DNA of 6,270 bases from an uncultured Limnohabitans sp. (GTDB taxonomy: Bacteria > Pseudomonadota > Gammaproteobacteria > Burkholderiales > Burkholderiaceae_C), in the NCBI RefSeq assembly GCF_937889215.1, contig NZ_CALBEX010000505.1, positions 1-6,270 of the forward strand, in the 5' to 3' direction. Position numbers and translations under genes: made by a program. Below, one piece after another: positions 1 through 6,270 of the stretch. The notes under the pieces were generated by a model. The model was not told the origin of the DNA and searched no databases. It saw nothing but the letters and a program-made list of their open reading frames with translations. Position 1 is the first letter of the stretch. Each line of letters begins with the position of its first letter.

Positions 1-3000
1 TGGCCACGGCCATCGGGCCCCAAAAAATGCTGCGCGACAACGGAATCATGGCCAACACCGCCGCAGCGGCGGTGAGCACGATAGGACGCAAGCGCCGCAC
101 CGCCGACTCGACAATGGCCTGCCAAGCAGGCATGCCCGCCGCCCGGTCCTGCTCAATTTGGTCGATCAAAATGACCGAGTTGCGTTGGATCATGCCCATG
201 AGCGCGATCACGCCCAGCAGCGCCACAAATCCAAAAGGTCGGTCCAACACCAGCAAAGCGCCAGCCACACCGGCCATGCCCAGCGGCCCGGTCAAGAACA
301 CCAGCATGGCCCGGCTGAAGCTTTGCAACTGCAGCATGAGCAGCGTGAAGGTGATGAACAGCATGATGGGCACGCCGGCCGCGATCGAGGCCGAGCCTTT
401 GGCGCTTTCTTCCACCGCGCCCGCCACCTCGATGCGGTAGCCACTCAAGCCTTGGCTTTGCCAACTGGCCTCGGTCTTTTTAAGCTCAGGCAGCAGCTGC
501 GCCGTCACTGTCGCGCCTTGCAGACCTTCTGCAATGTCGGACTGCACGGTGATGGCGTATTGCCGCCCCTCACGCCACATCACGCCCGGCTCCCAGCCCA
601 TGACAGGGGTGGCAATTTGCAGCAAAGGAACGAACCGCCCCGAGGCCGTGGGCACATAAGCCTGGCCCAGGTCCGACAAGGCATCGCGTTCAGCCAAAGG
701 CTGGCGCAACACGATCTCGATCAGCTTGTCCCCCTCGCGGAACTGGCCCACGGTAGAGCCCAACAGCAAGGTGCGTGAAGCTTGTGCGATCGACTGGCTG
801 GTCACCCCCAAAGCGCGGGCCTTGGCTTGGTCCACCTCCAGGCGCACCGACTTGACCGACTCGTTCCAGTTGTCGTTCACACCGCGTGTGTTCGTGTTCA
901 GGCGCATCTGCGCTTTGATTTCATCGGCTTTCAGGCGCAAGACCTTCGGGTCCGAGCCCACCACACGGAACTGCACCGGGTAAGGCACAGGCGGGCCGTT
1001 GGGCAGCAGCTTGACCCGCCCCCGAACTTCGGGGAACTCCTGGGCCAACAAGGCGGGCAACTTGGCCCGCAGCACCTCGCGGGTTTTCAGATCGGTGGGC
1101 AGCACGATCAACTGCGACACGTTGGTCTGGGGAAACACCTGGTCCATCGGCAAATAAAAGCGCGGCGTGCCCGAGCCCACCCAAGCGGTGACCGACTTCA
1201 CACCGGCTTCTTGGGCCAGGCGCTGCTCCACACGGCGGGTGATGGCCTCACTTGCCTTGAAGGGCGAGCCCTCGGGCAACCACAAATCGACCAATATTTC
1301 CGGGCGACTGGAGTCCGGAAAGAACTGCTGCTGCACCTTGCCCATGCCCACCAAACCCATGGCGAACAAAAACACCGTGATGGCGATCGTCTTCCAGCGG
1401 TGCGTGACGCACCAAGTCACCCAGGCGCGAAACTGCCGGTAAAACGCAGAGTCGTACATCTTCGGCGAATCCAATTGATCGGCCGCCGCCACATGCGCCG
1501 GGGGCTTGAGCAGCAAGGTGCCCAGATAAGGCACAAAATAAACCGAAGCCACCCAACTCACCAACAAAGCCACCACCGTGACCGCAAAAATGGCAAAGGT
1601 GTATTCACCCGTGGTGGACTTGGCCATGCCGATCGGCAAGAAACCCGCTGCCGTGATCAAGGTGCCGGTGAGCATGGGCATGGCGGTCAGCTCATACGTG
1701 AAGGTAGCAGCTCGCACTTTGTCGTAGCCCTCCTCCATCTTGCGCACCATCATCTCCACCGCAATGATGGCGTCGTCCACCAGCAAGCCCAGCGCAATGA
1801 TCAGCGAGCCCAAGGAAATTTTGTGCAAGCCAATGCCCAGGTAGTTCATGGCCAAAAAGGTCACCGCCAAAACCAGCGGAATCGTGATGCCCACCACCAA
1901 ACCAGGTCGGATGTCCAGCGTCCAACGCCGCCACAGAGGGTTGTGGCCCGGCCGCTTGTGCAGGCCCAGCGCCAAAAAGCTCACCGCCAACACGATCACC
2001 ACCGCCTCGATCAGCACTTTGATGAACTCATTGACCGAACTCGACACCGCGCTGGGTTGGTCCTGAACCTGCGTCAAAGACATGCCGGCAGGCAAACTGG
2101 CCTGCGTGGCCGCGACCGCCACCCGCAGGGACTTGCCCAGGGCAATGATGTCGCCGCCTTTGGCCATGGACACCCCCAGCGCAATCACTTCTTGGCCGTC
2201 GTGGCGCACCTTCACGCTCGCAGGATCGGCGTACCCACGGCTCACGTTGGCGATGTCGGACAAGCGCAACTGAACCCCGGAAGCGCCCCGAATCGGCATG
2301 GCCTGCAAATCGGCCAGGCTCTGAAACTGCCCCCCTACTCGCACCTGGACCACATCGGCGGGCGACTGGATGCTGCCCGCCGACTCCACCGCGTTTTGTT
2401 GGTTGAGCTGGCCCACCACAGCGCCCATGTCCAAACCCATTTGCGCCAGCTTCTTTTGCGAGACCTCGACAAAAACCTTCTCGTCCTGCACGCCAAACAA
2501 TTCCACCTTGGCCACATCCGGCACACGCAGCAAAGCTTGACGCAAGCGGTCGGCCTGCACCTTGATTTCAGCCGGCGTGAAGCCCTGGCCGCCCAAGGCG
2601 TAAATCACGCCATACACATCGCCAAATTCATCGTTGAAAAACGGCCCTACCACGCCCTGCGGCAAACTGCCACGCATGTCGCCAATTTTTTTGCGCACCG
2701 CGTACCAAACCTGCGGCACATCGCCCGGGTGCGAGTTGTCTTTGATCTGAAAAATGATCTGCGCCTCACCCGGCTTCGAGTAGCTGCGGATCTTGTCGGC
2801 AAAAGGCACCTCTTGCAGGGTGCGCTCGATCTTGTCGGTCACCTGCTCGGCCACTTGCTCAGCGGTGGCCCCCGGCCAGTAAGCCCGCACCACCATGGCG
2901 CGGAAGGTGAAGGGCGGGTCTTCGTCTTGGCCCAACTGAAAATAAGACGCCATGCCCAACACCATCAACACCACCATCAAGTAGCGTGTCAGGGCCGGGT

Positions 3001-3052
3001 GCTCCAGCGCCCAGCGCGAGAGGTTGAAACGGGTGTTCTCGGTGTGGCTCAT
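1..3052 (-). CDS. RND efflux permease, AcrB/HAE1-like (3' end cut by window)
   Basis: Inner-membrane, proton-driven pump subunit of a tripartite RND efflux system; the substrate cannot be read from sequence. The minus-strand frame is open for 1,017 codons from the ATG at 3052-3050 to the window edge. TM1 lies at about residues 20-40, followed by a periplasmic porter domain containing 'DEDPPFTF' and 'GPFFNDEFGD'. TM2-TM6 follow, with the proton-relay pair D426-D427 in 'GLLVDDAII' of TM4. After TM7 and a second porter domain come TM8-TM11. The frame ends in 'FWGPMAVA', at the start of TM12, so probably a few tens of residues are missing. The usual TM10 relay Lys appears to be Arg957 ('IQRNSVILID'). 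The TM2-TM3 loop (about residues 364-384) is longer and more basic than in AcrB. The start has a GGTGA ribosome site and lies 4 nt after the adaptor stop, so the two are co-transcribed. The family is certain; naming a particular pump would be a guess. Confidence 0.95.
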   Translation of the reverse strand, partial: MSHTENTRFNLSRWALEHPALTRYLMVVLMVLGMASYFQLGQDEDPPFTFRAMVVRAYWPGATAEQVAEQVTDKIERTLQEVPFADKIRSYSKPGEAQIIFQIKDNSHPGDVPQVWYAVRKKIGDMRGSLPQGVVGPFFNDEFGDVYGVIYALGGQGFTPAEIKVQADRLRQALLRVPDVAKVELFGVQDEKVFVEVSQKKLAQMGLDMGAVVGQLNQQNAVESAGSIQSPADVVQVRVGGQFQSLADLQAMPIRGASGVQLRLSDIANVSRGYADPASVKVRHDGQEVIALGVSMAKGGDIIALGKSLRVAVAATQASLPAGMSLTQVQDQPSAVSSSVNEFIKVLIEAVVIVLAVSFLALGLHKRPGHNPLWRRWTLDIRPGLVVGITIPLVLAVTFLAMNYLGIGLHKISLGSLIIALGLLVDDAIIAVEMMVRKMEEGYDKVRAATFTYELTAMPMLTGTLITAAGFLPIGMAKSTTGEYTFAIFAVTVVALLVSWVASVYFVPYLGTLLLKPPAHVAAADQLDSPKMYDSAFYRQFRAWVTWCVTHRWKTIAITVFLFAMGLVGMGKVQQQFFPDSSRPEILVDLWLPEGSPFKASEAITRRVEQRLAQEAGVKSVTAWVGSGTPRFYLPMDQVFPQTNVSQLIVLPTDLKTREVLRAKLPALLAQEFPEVRGRVKLLPNGPPVPYPVQFRVVGSDPKVLRLKADEIKAQMRLNTNTRGVNDNWNESVKSVRLEVDQAKARALGVTSQSIAQASRTLLLGSTVGQFREGDKLIEIVLRQPLAERDALSDLGQAYVPTASGRFVPLLQIATPVMGWEPGVMWREGRQYAITVQSDIAEGLQGATVTAQLLPELKKTEASWQSQGLSGYRIEVAGAVEESAKGSASIAAGVPIMLFITFTLLMLQLQSFSRAMLVFLTGPLGMAGVAGALLVLDRPFGFVALLGVIALMGMIQRNSVILIDQIEQDRAAGMPAWQAIVESAVRRLRPIVLTAAAAVLAMIPLSRSIFWGPMAVA

Positions 3053-3056
3053 GCGA

Positions 3057-3061
3057 TCACC
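3057..3061 (-). promoter_or_regulatory. Ribosome binding site of the permease, overlapping the adaptor stop codon
   Basis: GGTGA lies 4 nt before the permease ATG and matches the 3' part of the GGAGGTGA consensus. Its last three bases are the TGA stop of the adaptor gene. Ribosomes finishing the adaptor therefore stop on the initiation site of the permease, which suggests translational coupling of the two pump subunits. The match is seen in the sequence; the coupling is inferred. Confidence 0.6.
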
Positions 3062-4178
3062 GCTTGTCTGTGGCCAAAGGGGCCGCGCCATACACGGTGA
3101 CTTTTTGGCCCGCCGTCAACACATGCACGCCAGCGCTCACCACCTTTTGACCCGGCTTTAAGCCCGCAGCTATCACCACCTCGTTGCCATCGATCGGGCC
3201 GAGCTGAACCCCTTGGCTGTTGACCGTCATGCTCGCCTCATTCAGCACCCAGACCGCGGTGCCCTGCCCCTCTTGGCGCAATGCGCTGGTGGGCAATTTG
3301 ATGACCGAGGGCGCGCTGCCCGGCAGGCCGGACACCGCCACATTCAGCGAGGCCCCCAAAGGCAAGCGCTCGCCAGCCTCCAGCGCCAGCTTGACGGCAT
3401 AGGTGCGCGTCACCGGATCGGCACTGGCGGCCAGCTCGCGCACCTTGCCTTGCACACTTTGGCCTGTGCTCAAAAGCGTGACCTGCATGGTTTGCCCTAC
3501 TTTCAGAGCCAACGCCATTTGTTCAGACACGGCAAACACCGCGTCCCGTGGGCCATCGTGGGCCAGACGCAGCACCGGTTGACCGGCCGACAAGACCTGC
3601 CCCACCTCCGCATCCACCCCGGTGACCACACCCGCATGGCTGGCGGTCAAACGCGCATAACCGGCCTGATTGCCTTGCGCCTGCGCTTGGGCTTTGGCTT
3701 GGTTCAAAGCTGCCTCGGCCGATTTCAGGCCGGCTTCGCGGCGCTCCAGCTCGGCACCACTGATGAAGTTTTGCGCCTTCAAGGCCTCAAAACGCTTGAA
3801 GTCGGCTGCGGCCAAATCGCGCTGGCTTTGCGCAGCGCTCACCTGCGCTTGTGCGGCCTGAGCGGCCAATTGGTAGTCTTGCGCATCAACCAAGGCCAAC
3901 AACTGCCCCGAGGCCACCCGCTGCCCGACCTCGACAGGCCGCTGTACCAGTTTGCCGCCCACCCGAAAGCCCAGCCGAGACTCGACACGCGCCCGCACCT
4001 CGCCCGAAAATTCACCGCCCACACTCAGATCACTGCCAGAGACGGTGAGCAACTTGACCGAGCGCAACGGCGCTTGTGGCGCTTCGGACTTGGAACATGC
4101 CACCAAAGTGGTCAAACAAGCAGCAAGGGCGCAAAAATGCAAAACTCGCCGAGCGGCGAGTGTCATGGAAGAAAGCAT
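3057..4178 (-). CDS. RND efflux periplasmic adaptor lipoprotein (MFP, HlyD/AcrA-like)
   Basis: Membrane-fusion protein that should link the downstream permease to an outer-membrane channel. The chosen start gives 373 residues, a usual length for the family. It begins with a lipoprotein signal: Arg10-Arg11, a hydrophobic stretch, then lipobox LVAC with Cys28 as the lipidation site and Ser29 after it. A first lipoyl half lies at about residues 61-98 ('GFRVGGKLVQRPVEVGQRV'). An Ala/Gln-rich coiled-coil hairpin follows at about 103-170, then the second lipoyl half at about 175-212 ('LTASHAGVVTGVDAEVGQVL'). The beta-barrel is at about 215-290 ('DPVTRTYAVKLAL') and a membrane-proximal domain ends the protein. 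The frame extends up to an ATG at 4271, but the likely transcription start is near 4209, so that start cannot be used from this promoter. The ATG at 4178 has a weak GGAA site 5 nt upstream; the ATG at 4166 has none. No outer-membrane factor gene is visible nearby. Confidence 0.94.
   Translation of the reverse strand: MLSSMTLAARRVLHFCALAACLTTLVACSKSEAPQAPLRSVKLLTVSGSDLSVGGEFSGEVRARVESRLGFRVGGKLVQRPVEVGQRVASGQLLALVDAQDYQLAAQAAQAQVSAAQSQRDLAAADFKRFEALKAQNFISGAELERREAGLKSAEAALNQAKAQAQAQGNQAGYARLTASHAGVVTGVDAEVGQVLSAGQPVLRLAHDGPRDAVFAVSEQMALALKVGQTMQVTLLSTGQSVQGKVRELAASADPVTRTYAVKLALEAGERLPLGASLNVAVSGLPGSAPSVIKLPTSALRQEGQGTAVWVLNEASMTVNSQGVQLGPIDGNEVVIAAGLKPGQKVVSAGVHVLTAGQKVTVYGAAPLATDKR
4144..4161 (-). 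repeat. Perfect 8-bp inverted repeat at the start of the adaptor gene
   Basis: ACTCGCCG and CGGCGAGT flank a central AG on the plus strand. In the adaptor mRNA this can fold as a 7-bp GC-rich stem (ACTCGCC/GGCGAGT) with a GCTC loop, covering codons 6-12 and starting about 17 nt after the ATG. A hairpin there could slow early translation; as DNA it could also be a binding site for a dimeric regulator. There is no T-tract, so it is not an intrinsic terminator. The repeat is exact; any function is inferred. Confidence 0.5.
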
Positions 4179-4200
4179 GGGATTTCCAAGAAATAATAAT

Positions 4201-4224
4201 GACTGACTGGTTAGTAATCTATTC
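4201..4224. promoter_or_regulatory. Candidate TetR-type operator over the pump promoter
   Basis: An imperfect palindrome is centred on ACTGGTTAGT (4206-4215). The ACT/AGT half-sites pair, as do T4204/A4217 and, outside the listed span's left edge, the flanking AAT (4198-4200) with ATT (4221-4223). The TGACTGG/TTAGTA style resembles operators of TetR/AcrR-family repressors that control RND pumps. It overlaps the -10 hexamer and the predicted start point of the leftward promoter, where a bound repressor would block transcription. No repressor gene lies in the window, so the regulator is not identified and the boundaries are approximate. Confidence 0.45.
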
Positions 4225-4244
4225 AAAGCGGGCCCATCTGTCAA
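4216..4244 (-). promoter_or_regulatory. Sigma70-type promoter for the efflux genes
   Basis: Reading leftward, a consensus -35 TTGACA (4244-4239) is followed by a 17-bp spacer and a -10 TAGATT (4221-4216), which matches TATAAT at 4 of 6 positions. Transcription should start near 4209, giving a leader of about 31 nt before the adaptor ATG at 4178. The perfect -35 and ideal spacing make this the strongest promoter candidate I see in the window. It drives the adaptor and, through the 4-nt junction, the permease. Confidence 0.7.
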
Positions 4245-4263
4245 GCGACAATACCGATTGACC

Positions 4264-5361
4264 ATGCTCAAACACCCCCTATTTTCTCAGCCACAGCGTC
4301 CTGGTCTGTCCGCAGAGCAACGAAACATTCTGCGGCAGGTCTCGCGGTCTTTTGACCTGTCCATTCGCCTGCTGCCCCCCGCGCTGCAAGCGCCGGTGGC
4401 CATCGGCTACTTGTTGGCCCGGGCCACCGACACCGTCGCCGACACCACGGCCCTGCCCCTGGCCGAGCGGCAAGTTTTGCTGACGCTCATGGGCCAAGCG
4501 ATCGGTGAAACACTGGCCAGTTCAAGCCAAACCGCCGAACTGAAGCGCCTCACGCAAGCCTTTGCTGCGCAACAAACCGACCCGCACGAACGCGCCCTCA
4601 TGCAGGCCCTGCCCGAATGCCTGCCGCTTTTGCACACCCTGGCAGAGGCCGACCAAACCAGCGTGCGCCAAGTGCTGGCCCACATCACCCAAGGCCAGCA
4701 GCTGGACATGGCCCGCTTTGGCCCCGGCCTGCACGCCCTGAACACCGAAGCCGAATTGAACCAATACACCTGGCTGGTGGCCGGTTGCGTGGGTGAGTTC
4801 TGGACCGAACTCTGCGGCCGCCACCTGCCCGGCTACAGCCTGCTGCCACAGGCCGAAATGATGCGCATAGGCCGCTCATACGGCATGGGCCTGCAACGCC
4901 TGAACATCCTTCGCGACGCCGGGGCCGACTTGGCCAGCGGGCGCTGCTACTGGCCGGTAGAGACCTTGGCCCTTGCAGGCCTGACCCCCAAAGCGCTGGC
5001 CCAAGCCGCCCTGACCGAGCACAACACCGACCAAAACACAGGGCCCGCCCAAACCCTGCAAGCTCTGGCCCCGCTGTACACCCAATGGCTGGACCACACC
5101 CAAGCGCAACTGGCCAATGGCCTGCGCTACGGCCTGGCCCTGCAGCCGCTGCGCCTGCGCTTGGCCAGCACCCTGCCCGCTCTGATCGGTGCACGCACCG
5201 TGGCGCTGCTGCGCCAAGCCGGGCCTGCGGCGCTGACCCAGCGCGTCAAAATGCCACGCCACGAAATGCGCGCCATGCTCTGGCGCATCGCGCTGGGATG
5301 GGGTTCAGGGGCAGTGCTGAAGCAGCAATTCCAAAAAATGTCTGGCGCGCCCCGGTCTTGA
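4264..5361 (+). CDS. Squalene synthase-like protein (squalene/phytoene synthase family)
   Basis: Predicted head-to-head prenyl transferase joining two farnesyl diphosphates. It could make squalene, or take the HpnC step from presqualene diphosphate to hydroxysqualene. The 365-residue protein has 'SRSF' (27-30), a first acidic motif DTVAD (56-60), 'YTWLVAGCVGEF' (168-179), and 'NILRDAGAD' (214-222) with Asp218 and Asp222, followed by 'GRCYWP' (226-231). The DTVxD motif and 'GLQxxNILRD...GRxYWP' layout resemble squalene synthase more than HpnC or phytoene synthase, and the protein is longer than a usual HpnC. Human squalene synthase has Glu before the last Asp of each acidic motif; here both are Ala. 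The ATG at 4264 was preferred to an in-frame TTG at 4258; neither has a clear ribosome site. The gene lies 31 bp upstream of hpnD on the same strand, so one transcript is likely. The superfamily is sure; the exact reaction is not. Confidence 0.88.
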   Translation: MLKHPLFSQPQRPGLSAEQRNILRQVSRSFDLSIRLLPPALQAPVAIGYLLARATDTVADTTALPLAERQVLLTLMGQAIGETLASSSQTAELKRLTQAFAAQQTDPHERALMQALPECLPLLHTLAEADQTSVRQVLAHITQGQQLDMARFGPGLHALNTEAELNQYTWLVAGCVGEFWTELCGRHLPGYSLLPQAEMMRIGRSYGMGLQRLNILRDAGADLASGRCYWPVETLALAGLTPKALAQAALTEHNTDQNTGPAQTLQALAPLYTQWLDHTQAQLANGLRYGLALQPLRLRLASTLPALIGARTVALLRQAGPAALTQRVKMPRHEMRAMLWRIALGWGSGAVLKQQFQKMSGAPRS

Positions 5362-5392
5362 ATCCCCCCATTGGATGCGAGAATCTCAGACC

Positions 5393-6232
5393 ATGAGCCC
5401 GCAAGACTACGTCCAGCAAAAAGCCGCCGCCTCGGGCAGCAGTTTCTATTACGCCTTTTTGTTTTTAACCGCAGAGCGGCGGGCGGCCATCATCGCCTTT
5501 TATGCGTTTTGCCGCGAAGTGGACGACGTGGTCGATGAAATCAAAGACCCCGGCGTGGCCGCGACCAAACTCGCCTGGTGGCAAAAAGAAGTGCTGCAAG
5601 CCTACGCAGGCCAGCCCAGCCACCCCGTCATGCAAGCGCTGATGCCACACACGCAGGCCTTTGGCATCGACAGCCACCACCTGTTGGCCGTGATCGAAGG
5701 CTGCCAGATGGACCTGAACCAAACCCGTTACCTGGACTTTGCGGGCCTGACCCAATACTGCCACCTGGTGGCTGGCGTGGTCGGCGAAGTCGCCGCCCGC
5801 ATCTTTGGCCAGACCGACGAGGCCACCACCGCCTACGCCCACAAACTGGGCTTGGCGTTTCAGATGACCAACATCATCCGCGACGTGGGCGAAGACGCCA
5901 TGCGCGGGCGCATCTACCTGCCGCTGGACGAGCAGCAGCGCTTTGGCGTCAAGGCCAACGAACTGATAGAGCGCAACTATTCAGACCACTTCAAAGCGCT
6001 GATGATGTTCCAAACCGCCCGCGCCCACGCCCTGTACGACGAAGCCCTGGCCCTGCTGCCTGCGGCCGACCGCCGCGCCCAAAAACCCGGCCTCATGATG
6101 GCCAGCATTTACCGCACCTTGCTGCGCGAAATCGAAGCCTCTGGCTTTCAGGTGCTGCACCAGCGCATCGCCCTCACGCCGCTGCGCAAGCTGTGGCTGG
6201 CGTGGAAGATGCAGGCGCTGGGGCGTTTTTAA
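5393..6232 (+). CDS. hpnD: Presqualene diphosphate synthase HpnD
   Basis: Condenses two farnesyl diphosphates to presqualene diphosphate, the first step of the bacterial HpnC-HpnD-HpnE route to squalene for hopanoids. The 279-residue protein has normal family length. It contains 'ASGSSFYYAF' (13-22), the first Mg-binding motif DDVVD (44-48) in 'FYAFCREVDDVVDE', 'YCHLVAGVVGE' (122-132), and the second motif DVGED (164-168) in 'FQMTNIIRDVGEDAMRGRIYLP', split here by eye at residue 156 onward. The C-terminus 'LTPLRKLWLAWK' is typical of betaproteobacterial HpnD. An in-frame ATG at 5375 would add six residues, but 'MSPQDYVQQKAAASG' is the usual family N-terminus, and a weak GAGA site lies about 10 nt before 5393. 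All catalytic residues I can check are intact. It follows the squalene-synthase-like gene by 31 bp; hpnE is not in the window. Confidence 0.93.
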   Translation: MSPQDYVQQKAAASGSSFYYAFLFLTAERRAAIIAFYAFCREVDDVVDEIKDPGVAATKLAWWQKEVLQAYAGQPSHPVMQALMPHTQAFGIDSHHLLAVIEGCQMDLNQTRYLDFAGLTQYCHLVAGVVGEVAARIFGQTDEATTAYAHKLGLAFQMTNIIRDVGEDAMRGRIYLPLDEQQRFGVKANELIERNYSDHFKALMMFQTARAHALYDEALALLPAADRRAQKPGLMMASIYRTLLREIEASGFQVLHQRIALTPLRKLWLAWKMQALGRF

Positions 6233-6270
6233 GCCGCTGCGCCGCCCTCACATCAGTCTGTTGCAACGCC
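6233..6270. other. Short sequence after hpnD, no recognisable feature
   Basis: The 38 bases after the hpnD stop contain no plus-strand ATG, no stem followed by a T-tract and no clear promoter. The unit may continue beyond the window, for example into hpnE, but nothing here shows it. Confidence 0.5.

Noticed and set aside
1..3052. Permease as the hopanoid transporter HpnN
   Set aside because: The protein has AcrB/HAE1 architecture with a co-transcribed adaptor, and the TM4 'VDDAII' context fits multidrug-type RND pumps.
782..3100. Very long plus-strand open frame (772 codons) opposite the permease
   Set aside because: It is antisense to a clear RND permease. Its translation is rich in His, Arg and Gln with no domain, as expected from the G/C-rich third positions of the real gene.
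4144..4161. Inverted repeat as an intrinsic terminator
   Set aside because: No run of T follows it on either strand, and it lies inside the start of a coding region.
3213..4196. Plus-strand open frame of 327 codons opposite the adaptor
   Set aside because: It overlaps the well-supported adaptor gene, shows no recognisable domain and has the composition of an antisense shadow.
4258..4263. TTG start two codons before the ATG of the squalene-synthase-like gene
   Set aside because: It has no ribosome site, and the ATG two codons later is the better start codon.
4179..4271. Longer adaptor start at 4271, adding 31 residues
   Set aside because: It lies upstream of the predicted promoter and transcript start, and it would bury the lipoprotein signal peptide inside the protein.
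5375..5392. Earlier ATG for hpnD
   Set aside because: It would add six residues that do not fit the usual HpnD N-terminus, and no ribosome site precedes it.
4264..6232. Carotenoid (CrtB/CrtM phytoene synthase) function for the two synthases
   Set aside because: The second protein matches HpnD closely and the first has squalene-synthase-like motifs; no carotenoid gene is visible beside them.

Overview
The window looks like chromosomal DNA from a betaproteobacterium, most likely a Burkholderiales member of the Comamonadaceae type. The reasons are the fairly high GC content with G/C-rich third positions, the HpnD sequence (including its 'LTPLRKLWLAWK.QALGR' C-terminus), and the flavour of the RND permease. 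This placement rests on recognising sequences by eye, not on a search.

The window holds two divergent two-gene units separated by an 85-bp control region (4179-4263). The left unit runs on the minus strand. It encodes a periplasmic adaptor lipoprotein of the RND/MFP (HlyD/AcrA-like) type (4178-3057), followed 4 nt later by an AcrB/HAE1-like inner-membrane permease (3052 to beyond base 1). The permease is open over all 1,017 codons visible and lacks only the last part of TM12 and its C-terminal tail. Together they form the two inner parts of a tripartite efflux pump. No outer-membrane channel gene and no regulator gene lie in the window.

The right unit runs on the plus strand. It encodes two members of the squalene/phytoene synthase superfamily in tandem. 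The first (4264-5361) is a 365-residue squalene-synthase-like protein. The second (5393-6232) is a typical HpnD, presqualene diphosphate synthase. They point to squalene formation from farnesyl diphosphate and probably to hopanoid lipids. An hpnE or cyclase gene would be expected downstream but lies outside the window.

The control region contains a clear sigma70-type promoter for the pump (consensus TTGACA, 17-bp spacer, TAGATT). An imperfect palindrome resembling a TetR-family operator covers its -10 and start region. This promoter also shows that the adaptor starts at 4178, not at the upstream in-frame ATG at 4271. A perfect 8-bp inverted repeat lies within adaptor codons 6-12. I see no mobile element, CRISPR array, tRNA or rRNA. 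The components are mostly familiar. The points worth a second look are the squalene-synthase-like enzyme sitting where HpnC is usual, its altered acidic motifs, the promoter/operator layout, the hairpin at the start of the adaptor gene, and an Arg in place of the usual proton-relay Lys in the permease.
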